A DNA stretch of 64,000 bases from Falsiroseomonas bella. Its GTDB lineage: Bacteria > Pseudomonadota > Alphaproteobacteria > Acetobacterales > Acetobacteraceae. Shown here piece by piece: positions 1 to 8,200 of this stretch (position 1 is the stretch's first letter; every line of letters starts with the position of its first letter). The notes below the pieces were generated by a model, which saw nothing but the letters and a program-made list of their open reading frames with translations, was not told the origin of the DNA and searched no databases. The position numbers were made by a program, and so were the translations under genes. The stretch spans positions 1-64,000 of the forward strand of contig NZ_QGNA01000009.1 of the NCBI RefSeq assembly GCF_003173615.1. Reading direction: 5' to 3'.

Positions 1-125
1 GCTTCAACCGGCTGAAGCACTTCCGCCGCATCGCCACGCGCTTCGACAAGCTCGCTCGAAATTACCTCAGCGCCGTCGCCATCGCCGCCATCAGGCTATG
101 GACCAGGTTTGAGTCCAGGACCTAG
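1..125 (+). mobile_element. IS5-family transposase, C-terminal fragment (cut by window start)
   Basis: The frame from base 3 to the stop at 123-125 encodes the last 40 residues of a transposase. They contain the DDE-family C-terminal pattern R-F-D-K-x-A-R-N-Y followed by a short hydrophobic stretch ending in Leu-Trp, which is typical of IS5-group transposases (IS427/IS1031-like). The catalytic acidic residues would lie upstream and are not in the window, so it cannot be judged whether the element is intact. The inverted-repeat end probably lies around the stop codon, but no certain boundary can be drawn from one side. The G+C content resembles the neighbours. Confidence 0.7.
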
Positions 126-260
126 CCCGGTCCAGGCCGGCTCCCGCTGCGCGGGGCGAATGCAACCACGCCGTGCTTGCCGCGGTGCAGCACAGCCTTT
201 CCTTGCTTCGTTGCGTGTCCGTCTGTCAGCCTGGGTGCTCCCACGGGAAGGGACCGGGCC

Positions 261-698
261 ATGGACATCGGCAGCATTCTGCGCAGCAAGGGCAACCAGG
301 TCGTCTCCGTCGGCCCCGACGACGACGCCGGCACCATCGCGCGCATCCTCGCCCAGCACCGCATCGGCGCCGCGCTGGTGCGCGACGCGGCGGGCGACGT
401 GCTCGGCATCGTCAGCGAGCGCGACATCGTCCGCTGCCTCGCCAGCCATGGCGGCGATGCGGTGGGCCTGCCGGCGGCGCGGATGATGACGCGCCTGCTG
501 CACACCGTCACGCCGCGCACCACCCTGCCGGAGGCGCTGGCGCTGATGACCGACCGGCGCGTGCGCCACCTGCCGGTGATTGCGGAGGATGGCAGCCTCG
601 CCGGCCTTGTCTCGATCGGCGACCTGGTGAAGGCCCGCATCGACGAGGCGCTCTACGAGGCGGAGGAACTGCGCCACTACGTCGAAAGCGCCGGCTGA
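261..698 (+). CDS. Two-CBS-domain protein
   Basis: A 145-residue protein made almost entirely of a Bateman pair: CBS 1 at about residues 8-63 and CBS 2 at about 74-131. Each ends in the G-(I/L)-V-S-x-(R/G)-D-(I/L) motif. Such stand-alone proteins bind adenine nucleotides or NAD(H) and act as cytosolic energy sensors; the partner is unknown here. The ATG at 261 was chosen because a GGGAAGGGA-type ribosome-binding site lies just upstream and the reading starts at the usual position before CBS 1. An in-frame start further upstream would add residues unlike the family. It stands alone, between the IS fragment and a HicA-like gene. Confidence 0.88.
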   Translation: MDIGSILRSKGNQVVSVGPDDDAGTIARILAQHRIGAALVRDAAGDVLGIVSERDIVRCLASHGGDAVGLPAARMMTRLLHTVTPRTTLPEALALMTDRRVRHLPVIAEDGSLAGLVSIGDLVKARIDEALYEAEELRHYVESAG

Positions 699-726
699 TC
701 CCGCCGCGCCGCGCCGCGCGCCCGCG

Positions 727-740
727 TTGATCCTGATCAA
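727..740. promoter_or_regulatory. FNR/FnrL-type box (perfect TTGAT-N4-ATCAA)
   Basis: The sequence TTGATCCTGATCAA is a perfect match to the FNR/FnrL/Anr consensus TTGAT-N4-ATCAA. It lies 60 bases before the HicA-like gene at 800 and just after the CBS gene. The consensus is established for oxygen-responsive CRP/FNR-family regulators; binding here is inferred. Two one-mismatch copies occur elsewhere in the window (39151 and 59707). Confidence 0.6.
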
Positions 741-799
741 GGACAGCGGTCGCGCGGCCGTGAAGACTGCGCGTGCAACCAGTTCGGGACCACGCCAGG

Positions 800-1063
800 A
801 TGAATCACCGCCATCGCAAGGTGCTGCACGCCCTCTTCGCGCACCCGGTCAGTTCCAACATCGATCCCAAGCACGTGCTCGCCGTCTTCGAGGATCTCGG
901 CGCCGAGGTCGCCCATGGCGGCCATGGCCAGGTGAAGGTCACGCTCAACGGCCACACCCACGGCTTCCATGACAGCCGCCACAGCCTCTCGAAGGACGAG
1001 GTGAGCGAGATGCGGAAGTTCCTTGAGCAGGCCGGCGTGGATCCGGCAGCCTACCCCGTGTAG
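800..1063 (+). CDS. HicA-like small protein
   Basis: An 87-residue basic protein that resembles orphan HicA-family proteins (dsRBD-like fold): an N-terminal helix, a segment on non-equivalent strands reading G-A-E-V-x-H-G-G-H-G-Q-V, and a histidine-rich H-T-H-G-F-H stretch around the position of the HicA active histidine. HicA toxins are mRNA interferases paired with HicB, but no hicB-like gene is adjacent, so a toxin role is doubtful. The start at 800 is preferred over 773 because it gives the usual length and has an AGG just upstream. The perfect FNR box at 727-740 suggests oxygen-dependent expression. Confidence 0.6.
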   Translation: MNHRHRKVLHALFAHPVSSNIDPKHVLAVFEDLGAEVAHGGHGQVKVTLNGHTHGFHDSRHSLSKDEVSEMRKFLEQAGVDPAAYPV

Positions 1064-1132
1064 CGGGGGGCTCTTGCCCCGGCGGCGCGCGGCGGCGATG
1101 TTCATTCCCAGGAGAGGCATCCAAACGGGGGA

Positions 1133-2131
1133 ATGATCCGCATGCTGAGCCGCCGCCACCTTCTCGCTGCCACCGGCGCCGCCGTCGCGGCGCCCGCCAT
1201 CGTCCGCGAGGCCGCCGCGCAGGCGACGCGCTGGCAGATGGCCACCCCGTACCCCGACGGGAACTTCCACACCCGCAACATCCGCACCTTCCTTGAGGAG
1301 ATCCAGGCCGCCTCCAACGGGCGCCTCGCGGTCCAGCTGCATTCCGGCGCTGCGCTGCTGCCGATGCCGCAGATCAAGCGCGGCGTGCAGACCGGCCAGG
1401 TGCAGCTGGGCGAGATCCTGCTCGCGGCCTATGCGAACGAGGACGTCTTCTTCGACGCCGACAGCATTCCCCAGCTCGTCAGCAACCTCGCCGAGGCAAA
1501 GAAGCTCGCCGACCTGCAGCGCCCCTACATCGAGCAGCGCCTCGCCCGCCAGGGCCTCTCCCTGCTCTACATGGTGCCCTGGCCGCCGGCGGGCCTTTAC
1601 GCGCAGCAGCCGATCACCTCGATCGAGGGGCTGCGGGGCCTGCGCTTCCGCACCTTCTCGCCGGCCACCAACCGCTTCGCCACCATCGTCGGCGCGCAGC
1701 CCACGCTCGTGCAGGCCGCCGAGCTCGCCCAGGCCTTCGCCACCGGCGTCGCGCAGGCGCAGATCACCTCCGCCCAGACCGGCGTGGACACCTCCGCCTG
1801 GGATTACGCGAAGGTCTTCACGCCGCTCGGCTTCACCATGACGAAGAACGCCGTGATGGTCTCCCGCCGCGCGATGGAGGCCCTGCCTGCCGACCTGCAG
1901 CAGGCGATCCGCGCCGCGGCCGCGCGGGCCGAGGTGCGCGGCTACGAGCTTGCCGGCGAATCGCAGACGAGCTCCGAGCGCACGCTCGGCCAGCGCGGCA
2001 TGCAGGTGATCCCGCCGACCAACGAGTTCATGGACGGCCTGCGCCGCGTCAGCGCCCAGATGACCGAGGAGTGGGTGCAGCGCGCCGGCGCCGACGGCAA
2101 GGCGCTGATCGAGGCCTATCGCCGCGCCTGA
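1133..2131 (+). CDS. TRAP transporter solute-binding protein (DctP family)
   Basis: A 332-residue periplasmic binding protein. It begins with a Tat-like signal (Ser-Arg-Arg-His followed by an alanine-rich core, cleavage expected after Ala-Gln near residue 30). The DctP fold features follow, including the central segment where Gly-Leu-Arg-Gly-Leu-Arg-Phe-Arg carries the conserved arginine that contacts an organic-acid carboxylate. It would capture a carboxylate or similar acid and deliver it to the DctQM permease encoded next. ATG 1142 (leading directly into Ser-Arg-Arg) is an equally possible start. Substrate cannot be predicted from sequence alone. Confidence 0.9.
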   Translation: MIRMLSRRHLLAATGAAVAAPAIVREAAAQATRWQMATPYPDGNFHTRNIRTFLEEIQAASNGRLAVQLHSGAALLPMPQIKRGVQTGQVQLGEILLAAYANEDVFFDADSIPQLVSNLAEAKKLADLQRPYIEQRLARQGLSLLYMVPWPPAGLYAQQPITSIEGLRGLRFRTFSPATNRFATIVGAQPTLVQAAELAQAFATGVAQAQITSAQTGVDTSAWDYAKVFTPLGFTMTKNAVMVSRRAMEALPADLQQAIRAAAARAEVRGYELAGESQTSSERTLGQRGMQVIPPTNEFMDGLRRVSAQMTEEWVQRAGADGKALIEAYRRA

Positions 2132-2286
2132 CCGGGACCGGCTGCGCGTGGTTGCGGCACGGCGCCCTGGCGCCTGCCGCCGCCATGGGCAGCGCCGCCG
2201 CGACGGCTGCATTGTGCTGCCCGCGCGGGCTTCCCGGCCCGCCTCCGTCCACGCATTGATGCCCTGACACAGCGGAGCCTCGCCGC

Positions 2287-2325
2287 ATGACGACCCGCCG
2301 GCGCGCCGCGCGCGCCTTCGCCTGA
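2287..2325 (+). other. Possible upstream ORF before dctQ
   Basis: A 12-codon frame (Met-Thr-Thr-Arg-Arg-Arg and further Arg/Ala) starts at an ATG with a GGAG nine bases upstream and ends in a TGA one base before the dctQ ATG. DctQ itself has no convincing ribosome-binding site, so the short frame could be a leader that couples translation into dctQ. It could equally be chance in G+C-rich DNA. Confidence 0.3.
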
Positions 2326-2326
2326 G

Positions 2327-2866
2327 ATGGCCGTGCTGCGGCGCGGGCTCGACCTGCTCTACCTGCTCGGCGGCATCGCGGGCGGCGTTTCCCTGGCTGC
2401 GATCGGCGCCATCATCGCCGCGCAGGTCATCGGCCGGCAGTTCGGCCTGGTGTTCAACGGTGCCGACGACCTGACCGCCTTCGCGGTGGCTGGCTCCGCG
2501 CTGCTGCCGCTCGCCTATGCCTTCCGGCATGGCGCGCATATCCGCGTCGACCTCATCATCGGCCATGTGAAGGGCGGTGTGCGCTTCGCGATGGAGGCGG
2601 TGGCGCTGGCGCTTTCCGCCGCGCTCGCGGCCTTCCTCGCCTATGCCATGGCCGACCTCGCCTACGATTCCTGGCAGTTCGAGGACGTCGCGCAGGGCAC
2701 CGTGCCCTGGCTGCTGTGGTATCCGCAGGCGATCAGCGCCGCGGGCTGCGCGCTGTTCGCCGTCGCGCTGTTCGATGACCTCGCGGTGCACCTCGCGGGC
2801 GGGCGGCCTTCCTATCGCAAGGCGGCCGAAACCTCGGCCGTTCAGCGCGCGATGGAGGAGCTCTAG
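2327..2866 (+). CDS. TRAP transporter small permease (DctQ family)
   Basis: A 179-residue inner-membrane protein with four predicted hydrophobic segments (about residues 12-34, 50-68, 90-112 and 133-155). This is the usual DctQ topology and length. It would pair with the large DctM subunit to form the Na+- or proton-driven TRAP carrier. It lies 195 bases after the binding-protein gene and only 2 bases before dctM, so Q and M are clearly cotranscribed. Confidence 0.92.
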   Translation: MAVLRRGLDLLYLLGGIAGGVSLAAIGAIIAAQVIGRQFGLVFNGADDLTAFAVAGSALLPLAYAFRHGAHIRVDLIIGHVKGGVRFAMEAVALALSAALAAFLAYAMADLAYDSWQFEDVAQGTVPWLLWYPQAISAAGCALFAVALFDDLAVHLAGGRPSYRKAAETSAVQRAMEEL

Positions 2867-2868
2867 CC

Positions 2869-4200
2869 ATGGAACTCGCCCAGACCGAGGCCGGCCTGCT
2901 GCTGCTCGGCGCGCTCTTCGCCATTCTCGCGCTCGGCGTCTGGATCGGGCTCGGCCTGCTCGCCACGGGCCTGGTCGGCGTCGTCGCGCTGCCCCTGCTG
3001 ATGCCGGGGATGGCGACCTTCCCGGCGGAGAAGGTGCTCGGCAGCGCGGTCTGGGGATCGCTCGCCTCCTGGACGCTCGCCGCGCTGCCGCTCTTCATCT
3101 GGATGGGCGAGATCCTGTTCCGCACGAGACTCAGCGAGGACATGTTCCGCGGCCTCGCGCCATGGGTGCAGCGCCTGCCGGGGCGGCTGATGCATGTGAA
3201 CGTCATCGGCTGCGGCATCTTCGCCGCCGTCTCGGGCAGCAGCGCGGCCACCGCGGCGACCGTCGGCAAGATGTCGCTGCCCGCCCTGCTGCAGCGCGGC
3301 TACCAGGAGCCCATGGCGATCGGCTCGCTGGCCGGCGCCGGCACGCTCGGCCTGCTGATCCCGCCCTCCATCGTCATGATCGTCTACGGCGTGGCGGCCG
3401 AGGTCTCGATCGTGCGGCTTTTCATCGCCGGCATCGTGCCCGGTCTGATGCTGATGGCGCTGTTCAGCGGCTACATCGCAGTCTGGTCGCTGCTCAACCC
3501 GTCGAAGACGCCGCCCGCCGACCCGCCGATGCCGTTCCGCGAGAAGCTGCGCGCCAGTGGCCAGCTGTTCCCGGTGGTGCTGCTGATCGGCTTCGTCATG
3601 GGCAGCATCTATTTCGGCTGGGCGACCGCGACGGAGGCGGCCGTCTTCGGCGTGGTCGGCGCGCTCGCCCTCTCCGCCTGGGGCGGCACGCTCAACTGGG
3701 GCAGCTTCACGGCCAGCCTGATGGGCGCGGTCCGCACATCCTGCATGATCAACCTGATCCTGGCCGGCGCCGCTTTCCTGACCAAGGCGATGGCCTATTC
3801 CGGCATCCCCGCCGCGATGGCCGCCTGGGTCGGCGCGCAGGGCTTCTCGCCCATCACCATCATCCTGGTGCTGACGCTGATCTACCTCGTGCTCGGCTGC
3901 TTCATCGACGGCATCAGCATGATCGTGCTGACCGCCTCCGTCGTGCTGCCGATCATCGCTGCCACCGGATTCGACCTGATCTGGTTCGGCATCTTCATCG
4001 TGCTGGTGGTCGAACTTGCGCAGATCACGCCGCCCGTGGGGTTCAACCTGTTCGTGCTGCAAGGGCTGACAGGGCGCGACATCCTGACCGTCACGCGCAA
4101 CACGATGCCCTTCTTCTGCCTGATGCTGGTCGCGGTGGCGCTGGTGACGCTGTTCCCGGGGATCGTCACCTTCCTGCCGAACACCATGTTCGGCGCCTGA
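2869..4200 (+). CDS. TRAP transporter large permease (DctM family)
   Basis: A 443-residue, highly hydrophobic protein of the ion-transporter superfamily with about 12 membrane segments and the family motif S-G-S-S-A-A-T-A-A-T near residue 125. A second G-x-L-I-P-P-S motif follows at about 163 and a T-P-P-V-G-F-N-L motif near the C-terminus. These form the substrate and Na+ sites of the elevator-type domain. It ends a P-Q-M operon; the next gene is convergent, with 45 bases between the stops. Confidence 0.95.
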   Translation: MELAQTEAGLLLLGALFAILALGVWIGLGLLATGLVGVVALPLLMPGMATFPAEKVLGSAVWGSLASWTLAALPLFIWMGEILFRTRLSEDMFRGLAPWVQRLPGRLMHVNVIGCGIFAAVSGSSAATAATVGKMSLPALLQRGYQEPMAIGSLAGAGTLGLLIPPSIVMIVYGVAAEVSIVRLFIAGIVPGLMLMALFSGYIAVWSLLNPSKTPPADPPMPFREKLRASGQLFPVVLLIGFVMGSIYFGWATATEAAVFGVVGALALSAWGGTLNWGSFTASLMGAVRTSCMINLILAGAAFLTKAMAYSGIPAAMAAWVGAQGFSPITIILVLTLIYLVLGCFIDGISMIVLTASVVLPIIAATGFDLIWFGIFIVLVVELAQITPPVGFNLFVLQGLTGRDILTVTRNTMPFFCLMLVAVALVTLFPGIVTFLPNTMFGA

Positions 4201-4245
4201 GGTGCCGGATGCGGGGAGGCGGTGCGCCGCCTCCCCGGTCGTGCC

Positions 4246-5061
4246 CTACTGCGTCGAGCCGGTGTTGCCGCCGCTCGCGCTGCCGTCGCGGTTCTGGTTG
4301 AACCCGGGCACCACCGCGCTACCGCCGCCGCCGACCGGATCGTTGATCGGGTTGTTGGAAGGCGCCGGCACGCCGCTGGTGGCACCGGTCGGGTTCGGCC
4401 GGTCGAGCCTCCCGACACCGCCGCCGCTCCCGCCGCTCGCCGAGCCACCCGATCCGCTGACCTGGCCCGCATCCTGCACCTGGCCACCGCCAACGGTCCC
4501 GCCACCCATATAGGCGCGGTTGCGGTCGGAACTGCCGGTCATGCTGTCGCCGACGCCGAGGCTCGCCATCATCTGCGAGTTTGGCCGCCCGGTCGCCTGC
4601 ATGTTGTTCGCGCGCTGCCAAGCCATCACCGCCTCGCGCGTGCGCGGGCCGAAGACGCCGTCCGCCGGCCCCGCGCTGTAGCCGCGATCATTGAGCGCGC
4701 GCTGCATCTCGCGCACCTGGGCGCTGGCCATGCCGCTGCCGCGATAGTTGCCCGCGCTGCGGCTGCCCGTGTTGCTGCGGGCCGTCCCGCTGTTCACGCC
4801 CGGCACGCGCGCATCGGGGTTGCTCCAGGGCGGCTCGCCCAGGTTCACCGTGGAAGGCTCTGTCAGCGCCCCGGTGGCCGCGCCCGCGCCCGCGCCGATC
4901 GCGGCGCCGGCCAGCGCACCCGGCGGCCCGCCCAGCGCGCCCACGCCGGCACCCGTCGCGGCACCCGCGGCCGCGCCGCCCGTCACGCGCTCTTGCTCGG
5001 TCACGCCGCAGGCCGCCGTGATCAGGCCGAGCGCCAGGGCACCCAGCATCCTCGTCTTCAT
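4246..5061 (-). CDS. Peptidoglycan-binding-domain lipoprotein with glycine-zipper segment
   Basis: A 271-residue secreted protein. The N-terminus ends in a lipobox (Ile-Thr-Ala-Ala-Cys, Cys at 18), so it should be lipid-anchored. A glycine/alanine-rich zipper follows at about 28-66 and could insert in or associate with a membrane. A PG_binding_1 domain (about 113-160, with the D-G-x-F-G-P-x-T-R motif) would hold cell wall. The last 100 residues are low-complexity Gly/Ser/Asn. The start at 5061 gives a perfect lipoprotein signal; the longer open frame upstream belongs to no recognisable domain. It lies 136 bases downstream of the helicase gene on the same strand. Confidence 0.85.
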   Translation of the reverse strand: MKTRMLGALALGLITAACGVTEQERVTGGAAAGAATGAGVGALGGPPGALAGAAIGAGAGAATGALTEPSTVNLGEPPWSNPDARVPGVNSGTARSNTGSRSAGNYRGSGMASAQVREMQRALNDRGYSAGPADGVFGPRTREAVMAWQRANNMQATGRPNSQMMASLGVGDSMTGSSDRNRAYMGGGTVGGGQVQDAGQVSGSGGSASGGSGGGVGRLDRPNPTGATSGVPAPSNNPINDPVGGGGSAVVPGFNQNRDGSASGGNTGSTQ

Positions 5062-5173
5062 CGCGTCGCTCCTCACTGTCCCGGCCGGCCGGCAGGAGCG
5101 CCGCCGGTCCGTTGGGCGGGAAACGCCGCCGATGAACGGAAGGTTGCGCCGGGGCGACAGAAGGCCTGTGCCT

Positions 5174-5215
5174 CTACGCGCGCAGCGCGATAACGCCCTA
5201 CGCGCGCAGCGCGAT
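5174..5215. repeat. 18-base direct repeat covering the helicase-gene stop codon
   Basis: CTACGCGCGCAGCGCGAT occurs at 5174-5191 and again at 5198-5215, a 24-base period. The second copy contains the stop codon and last five codons of the minus-strand helicase gene, so the first is an exact duplicate of the gene end lying just downstream of it. Confidence 0.8.
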
Positions 5216-8200
5216 GGCCCCGGATCCGACGAGAGCGGCCACACGCGCCGCAACCGCTGCGGTTCCGCGCGCCTCGAGCCCCAGCAGACGCACGACGCCC
5301 GCCGAGAGTTCCTCCTCCGTCGCAATGGCCATCGCACCGAGCAGCGCCTTGCACGCCGCCTCGATCTCCGCCGGCGCCACCATGGCCGCACGCTGCAGAT
5401 GGGCGGCGGCGCCGCGCCGGTCACGCGGCGCGGGCGGCGGCGCATCCTCCGCGCTCCAGAAGGCGTTCCGCTCGGAGACGCCCTGCAACTGCCCTGCCAG
5501 GCGCAGCGCCTGCTGCAGCGCCGCGCGATCCGCGGCGTCCAGCGCGTCCTTGCACCACAGGATGCGCGCGCGTTCCGCAATGGCATCCGCATGCACCGGC
5601 TGCTCCACGCGGATGATCGCCGCGAGGATTTCCGAGAGCTTCGCGAAGGGCACCTGCGGGATCGCGGCGTCCTTCGGCACCTCCGGCGTCGCTTCCTCAT
5701 AGGGTTGCGCCAGGCCGGGATCGGGGCCCGCCGCCACCGGCGCCGCCTCCTCTTCTGTGACCGGTGCGGCGCCGAGCGCCGCGCGCAGCTTCGCGCGCTC
5801 CGCCTCCGGCCGTTGCAGCCACGCCAGCGACCAGGCGCGGTGCAGCTTCCACCCCATCATGCCGAGCGCGCCGGGCCTGCCGCGCTCGCGGTCGCGCGCG
5901 GCGCGCACGCTGGTCCAGTCGCCCGCATCCGCCTCCACACCGAGCACGAAATCCGCGCCTTCCTTCGCCGCGACATCCAGGTAGAGGCCCGAGATGCCGA
6001 TGCGCGCCACCGCCTCCTTGCCCGCCGCCGCGATCTCCTGCGCGATCACGCGCGCGATCGGCGCCGCCGCCGACGCGCCCTCGGCCCGGCGCATGTCGCC
6101 CGCCGCCGCGAAGCGCAGGAAGGTCTTGAGCGCCGCCACGCCGCGCCCGCTCGCGCGGTCGAGGTCGATGTCCTCCGCCGTGAGCCCGCTGAACACGACG
6201 GTGCGCTTCTTCGCCCGCGTGATCAGCACGTTGAGCCGCCTTTCGCCGCCATCGGCCGAAAGTGGGCCGAAGCGCATCGCCAGCTTGCCGTCCGCACCGC
6301 GCGCATAGCCCACGCTGATCAGGATCGCGTCGCGCTCGTCGCCCTGCACGTTCTCCAGGTTCTTCACGAAGAACGGCTCGTCCTCATGCGCGCCGAAGAA
6401 TTTTTCGAGCTCGGGATCCTCGCGCCGCAGCTTCTCCACCGCGTCGAGGATCGCGTCGCGCTGCTTGATGGAGAAGGCCGCGACGCCGAGCGTGTCGCCC
6501 GGCGTCTCCTTCGCATGCGCCATCACCGCGCGCGCGACCGCCTTCGCCTCGATGCGGTTGACGCCGGCACCCTGCTCCCACTGGCCATCCACTCGCACCA
6601 GCGAAAGTCCGAGCTTCTGCGACCGTGCGCGCGGCGAGGGCAGCACCATCAGCCGTCCCTCGTAGAACTCCGCATTCGATGTGGCGATCAGGCTCTCGTG
6701 CCGGCTGCGATAGTGCCAGCGCAGCATCACGTTCGGCACGCCGCGCGCATTGGCGAGGCCGAGGATGCTCTCCACCTCCCGCGCCGCCACCGGGCCTTCC
6801 GCGAACTCCTCCTCGGCATCGTCCTCGCTGGTCATGCGCTGGAAGAAGCGCGTGGGCGGCATCTGCTTGTCGTCGCCCACCACCACCACCTGACGGCAGC
6901 GCGCGATGGCGCCGAGCGCATCCACCGGCTCGATCTGGCTCGCCTCGTCCATCACCAGCAGGTCGAAGGTCAGGGCGGGTTTCAACCCGTGCGGCGGCGC
7001 CAGGAACTGCGCGACGGAAAGCGGCGACATCATGAAGATCGGCTTCGCCGCCTGGATCGCCGGCCCCGCGCGTTCCAGCAGCGTGCGCACCGGCAGGTGC
7101 CCGCGCTTCTTCTCGAACTCGCCCTTCAGGATCTCGTAGCCCGGCACGCCGGCGCGCACCCGCGCCAGCGCCTGCGCATGCGCGTATGCCGCCTCGCGCC
7201 GCGTCAGCTCGATGCGGGCCTTGTCCGCTTCGGCGAAATCCGCCGCGAGCCGGTCGAACTCCGCCCCGTCGAAGGTCGCGAGTTCCGGCCGCGCGCGCAT
7301 CGCCGCCTTCAGCAGTGCCTCGTCCAGCGCGAAGGCGAAGTCCTGCTCCGCCTTCTTCGGCGCCAGCCTTCCATCCGCCAGCCGCTCCGCGACCGGCGCC
7401 AGCGCAGCGCCCGCCCGCTCCACCGCGCGCTGCCAGCCAAGCCAGAGCGGCAAGCCCTCCGGCGCCGCCGCCCAGTCGCCGAGCCGCGCGGCGATGTCGG
7501 CGCAGGCGGGATCATCGCTGCCGAAAGCGACGCGCCCATCGAGCCCCGTCGCCGCCCGAAGCTCCTCCCAAGCTCCAACGGCTCCCTCCCCCGCGCTGCG
7601 GGGGAGGGATGGGGTGGGGGCCGCACCACCTCCGCCAGCCAGCGCGACTGCTGCGTCGCTTCCCTTCTCCTCCCGCCACGCCACCAGCGCCGCCATCGCC
7701 CCTGAATCGCCCCACAGCGCCCCGAACGCTGCGCGCCCCAGCGCCTCGCCCTCGCGCAGCGCACGCTGCGCCGCCTGTCCCGCCAGCGCCGCATCCAGCG
7801 CCGGCAGCGCATTCTCCGCATCGCGCGCCACCCGCGCCGCCACCGCCTTCGCGTTGCGCAGCGACGAAGAGAGGAACCCGAAGATCCCGCCGCCTTCCGC
7901 CAGCGCCGCCCGCGCCTCCGCGATGCCCTCGACCGCCAGCGCCCCCGGCTGCAGCCGCGCATCGCGCTCGGCCGCCGCAACCGCCGCCGTCGCCTCCGCC
8001 AGGGCGCGCAGCGGCGCCGGATCGTCCTGCCACGCCGCATGTCCCATCGCCGCCGGATCGTGCCGCGGCGCCGTCGCCGCCACCGCGTCCCGCGCCATCC
8101 GCGCGCGCAGCGCCGCCGGCCCGACATCGCCGCCCGCCGCCAGCGCGCGGATCAGCGCCGGCAGCCGCGCCAGGAAGCGCTCCTGGTCGGTCGGCGCCAG

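Noticed and set aside
800-1063. Active HicAB toxin-antitoxin system
   Set aside because: No HicB-like partner gene on either side; only a HicA-like fold is supported.
4748-7705. Long + strand open frame of nearly 1,000 codons
   Set aside because: It is antisense to the lipoprotein and helicase genes and has no recognisable motif.
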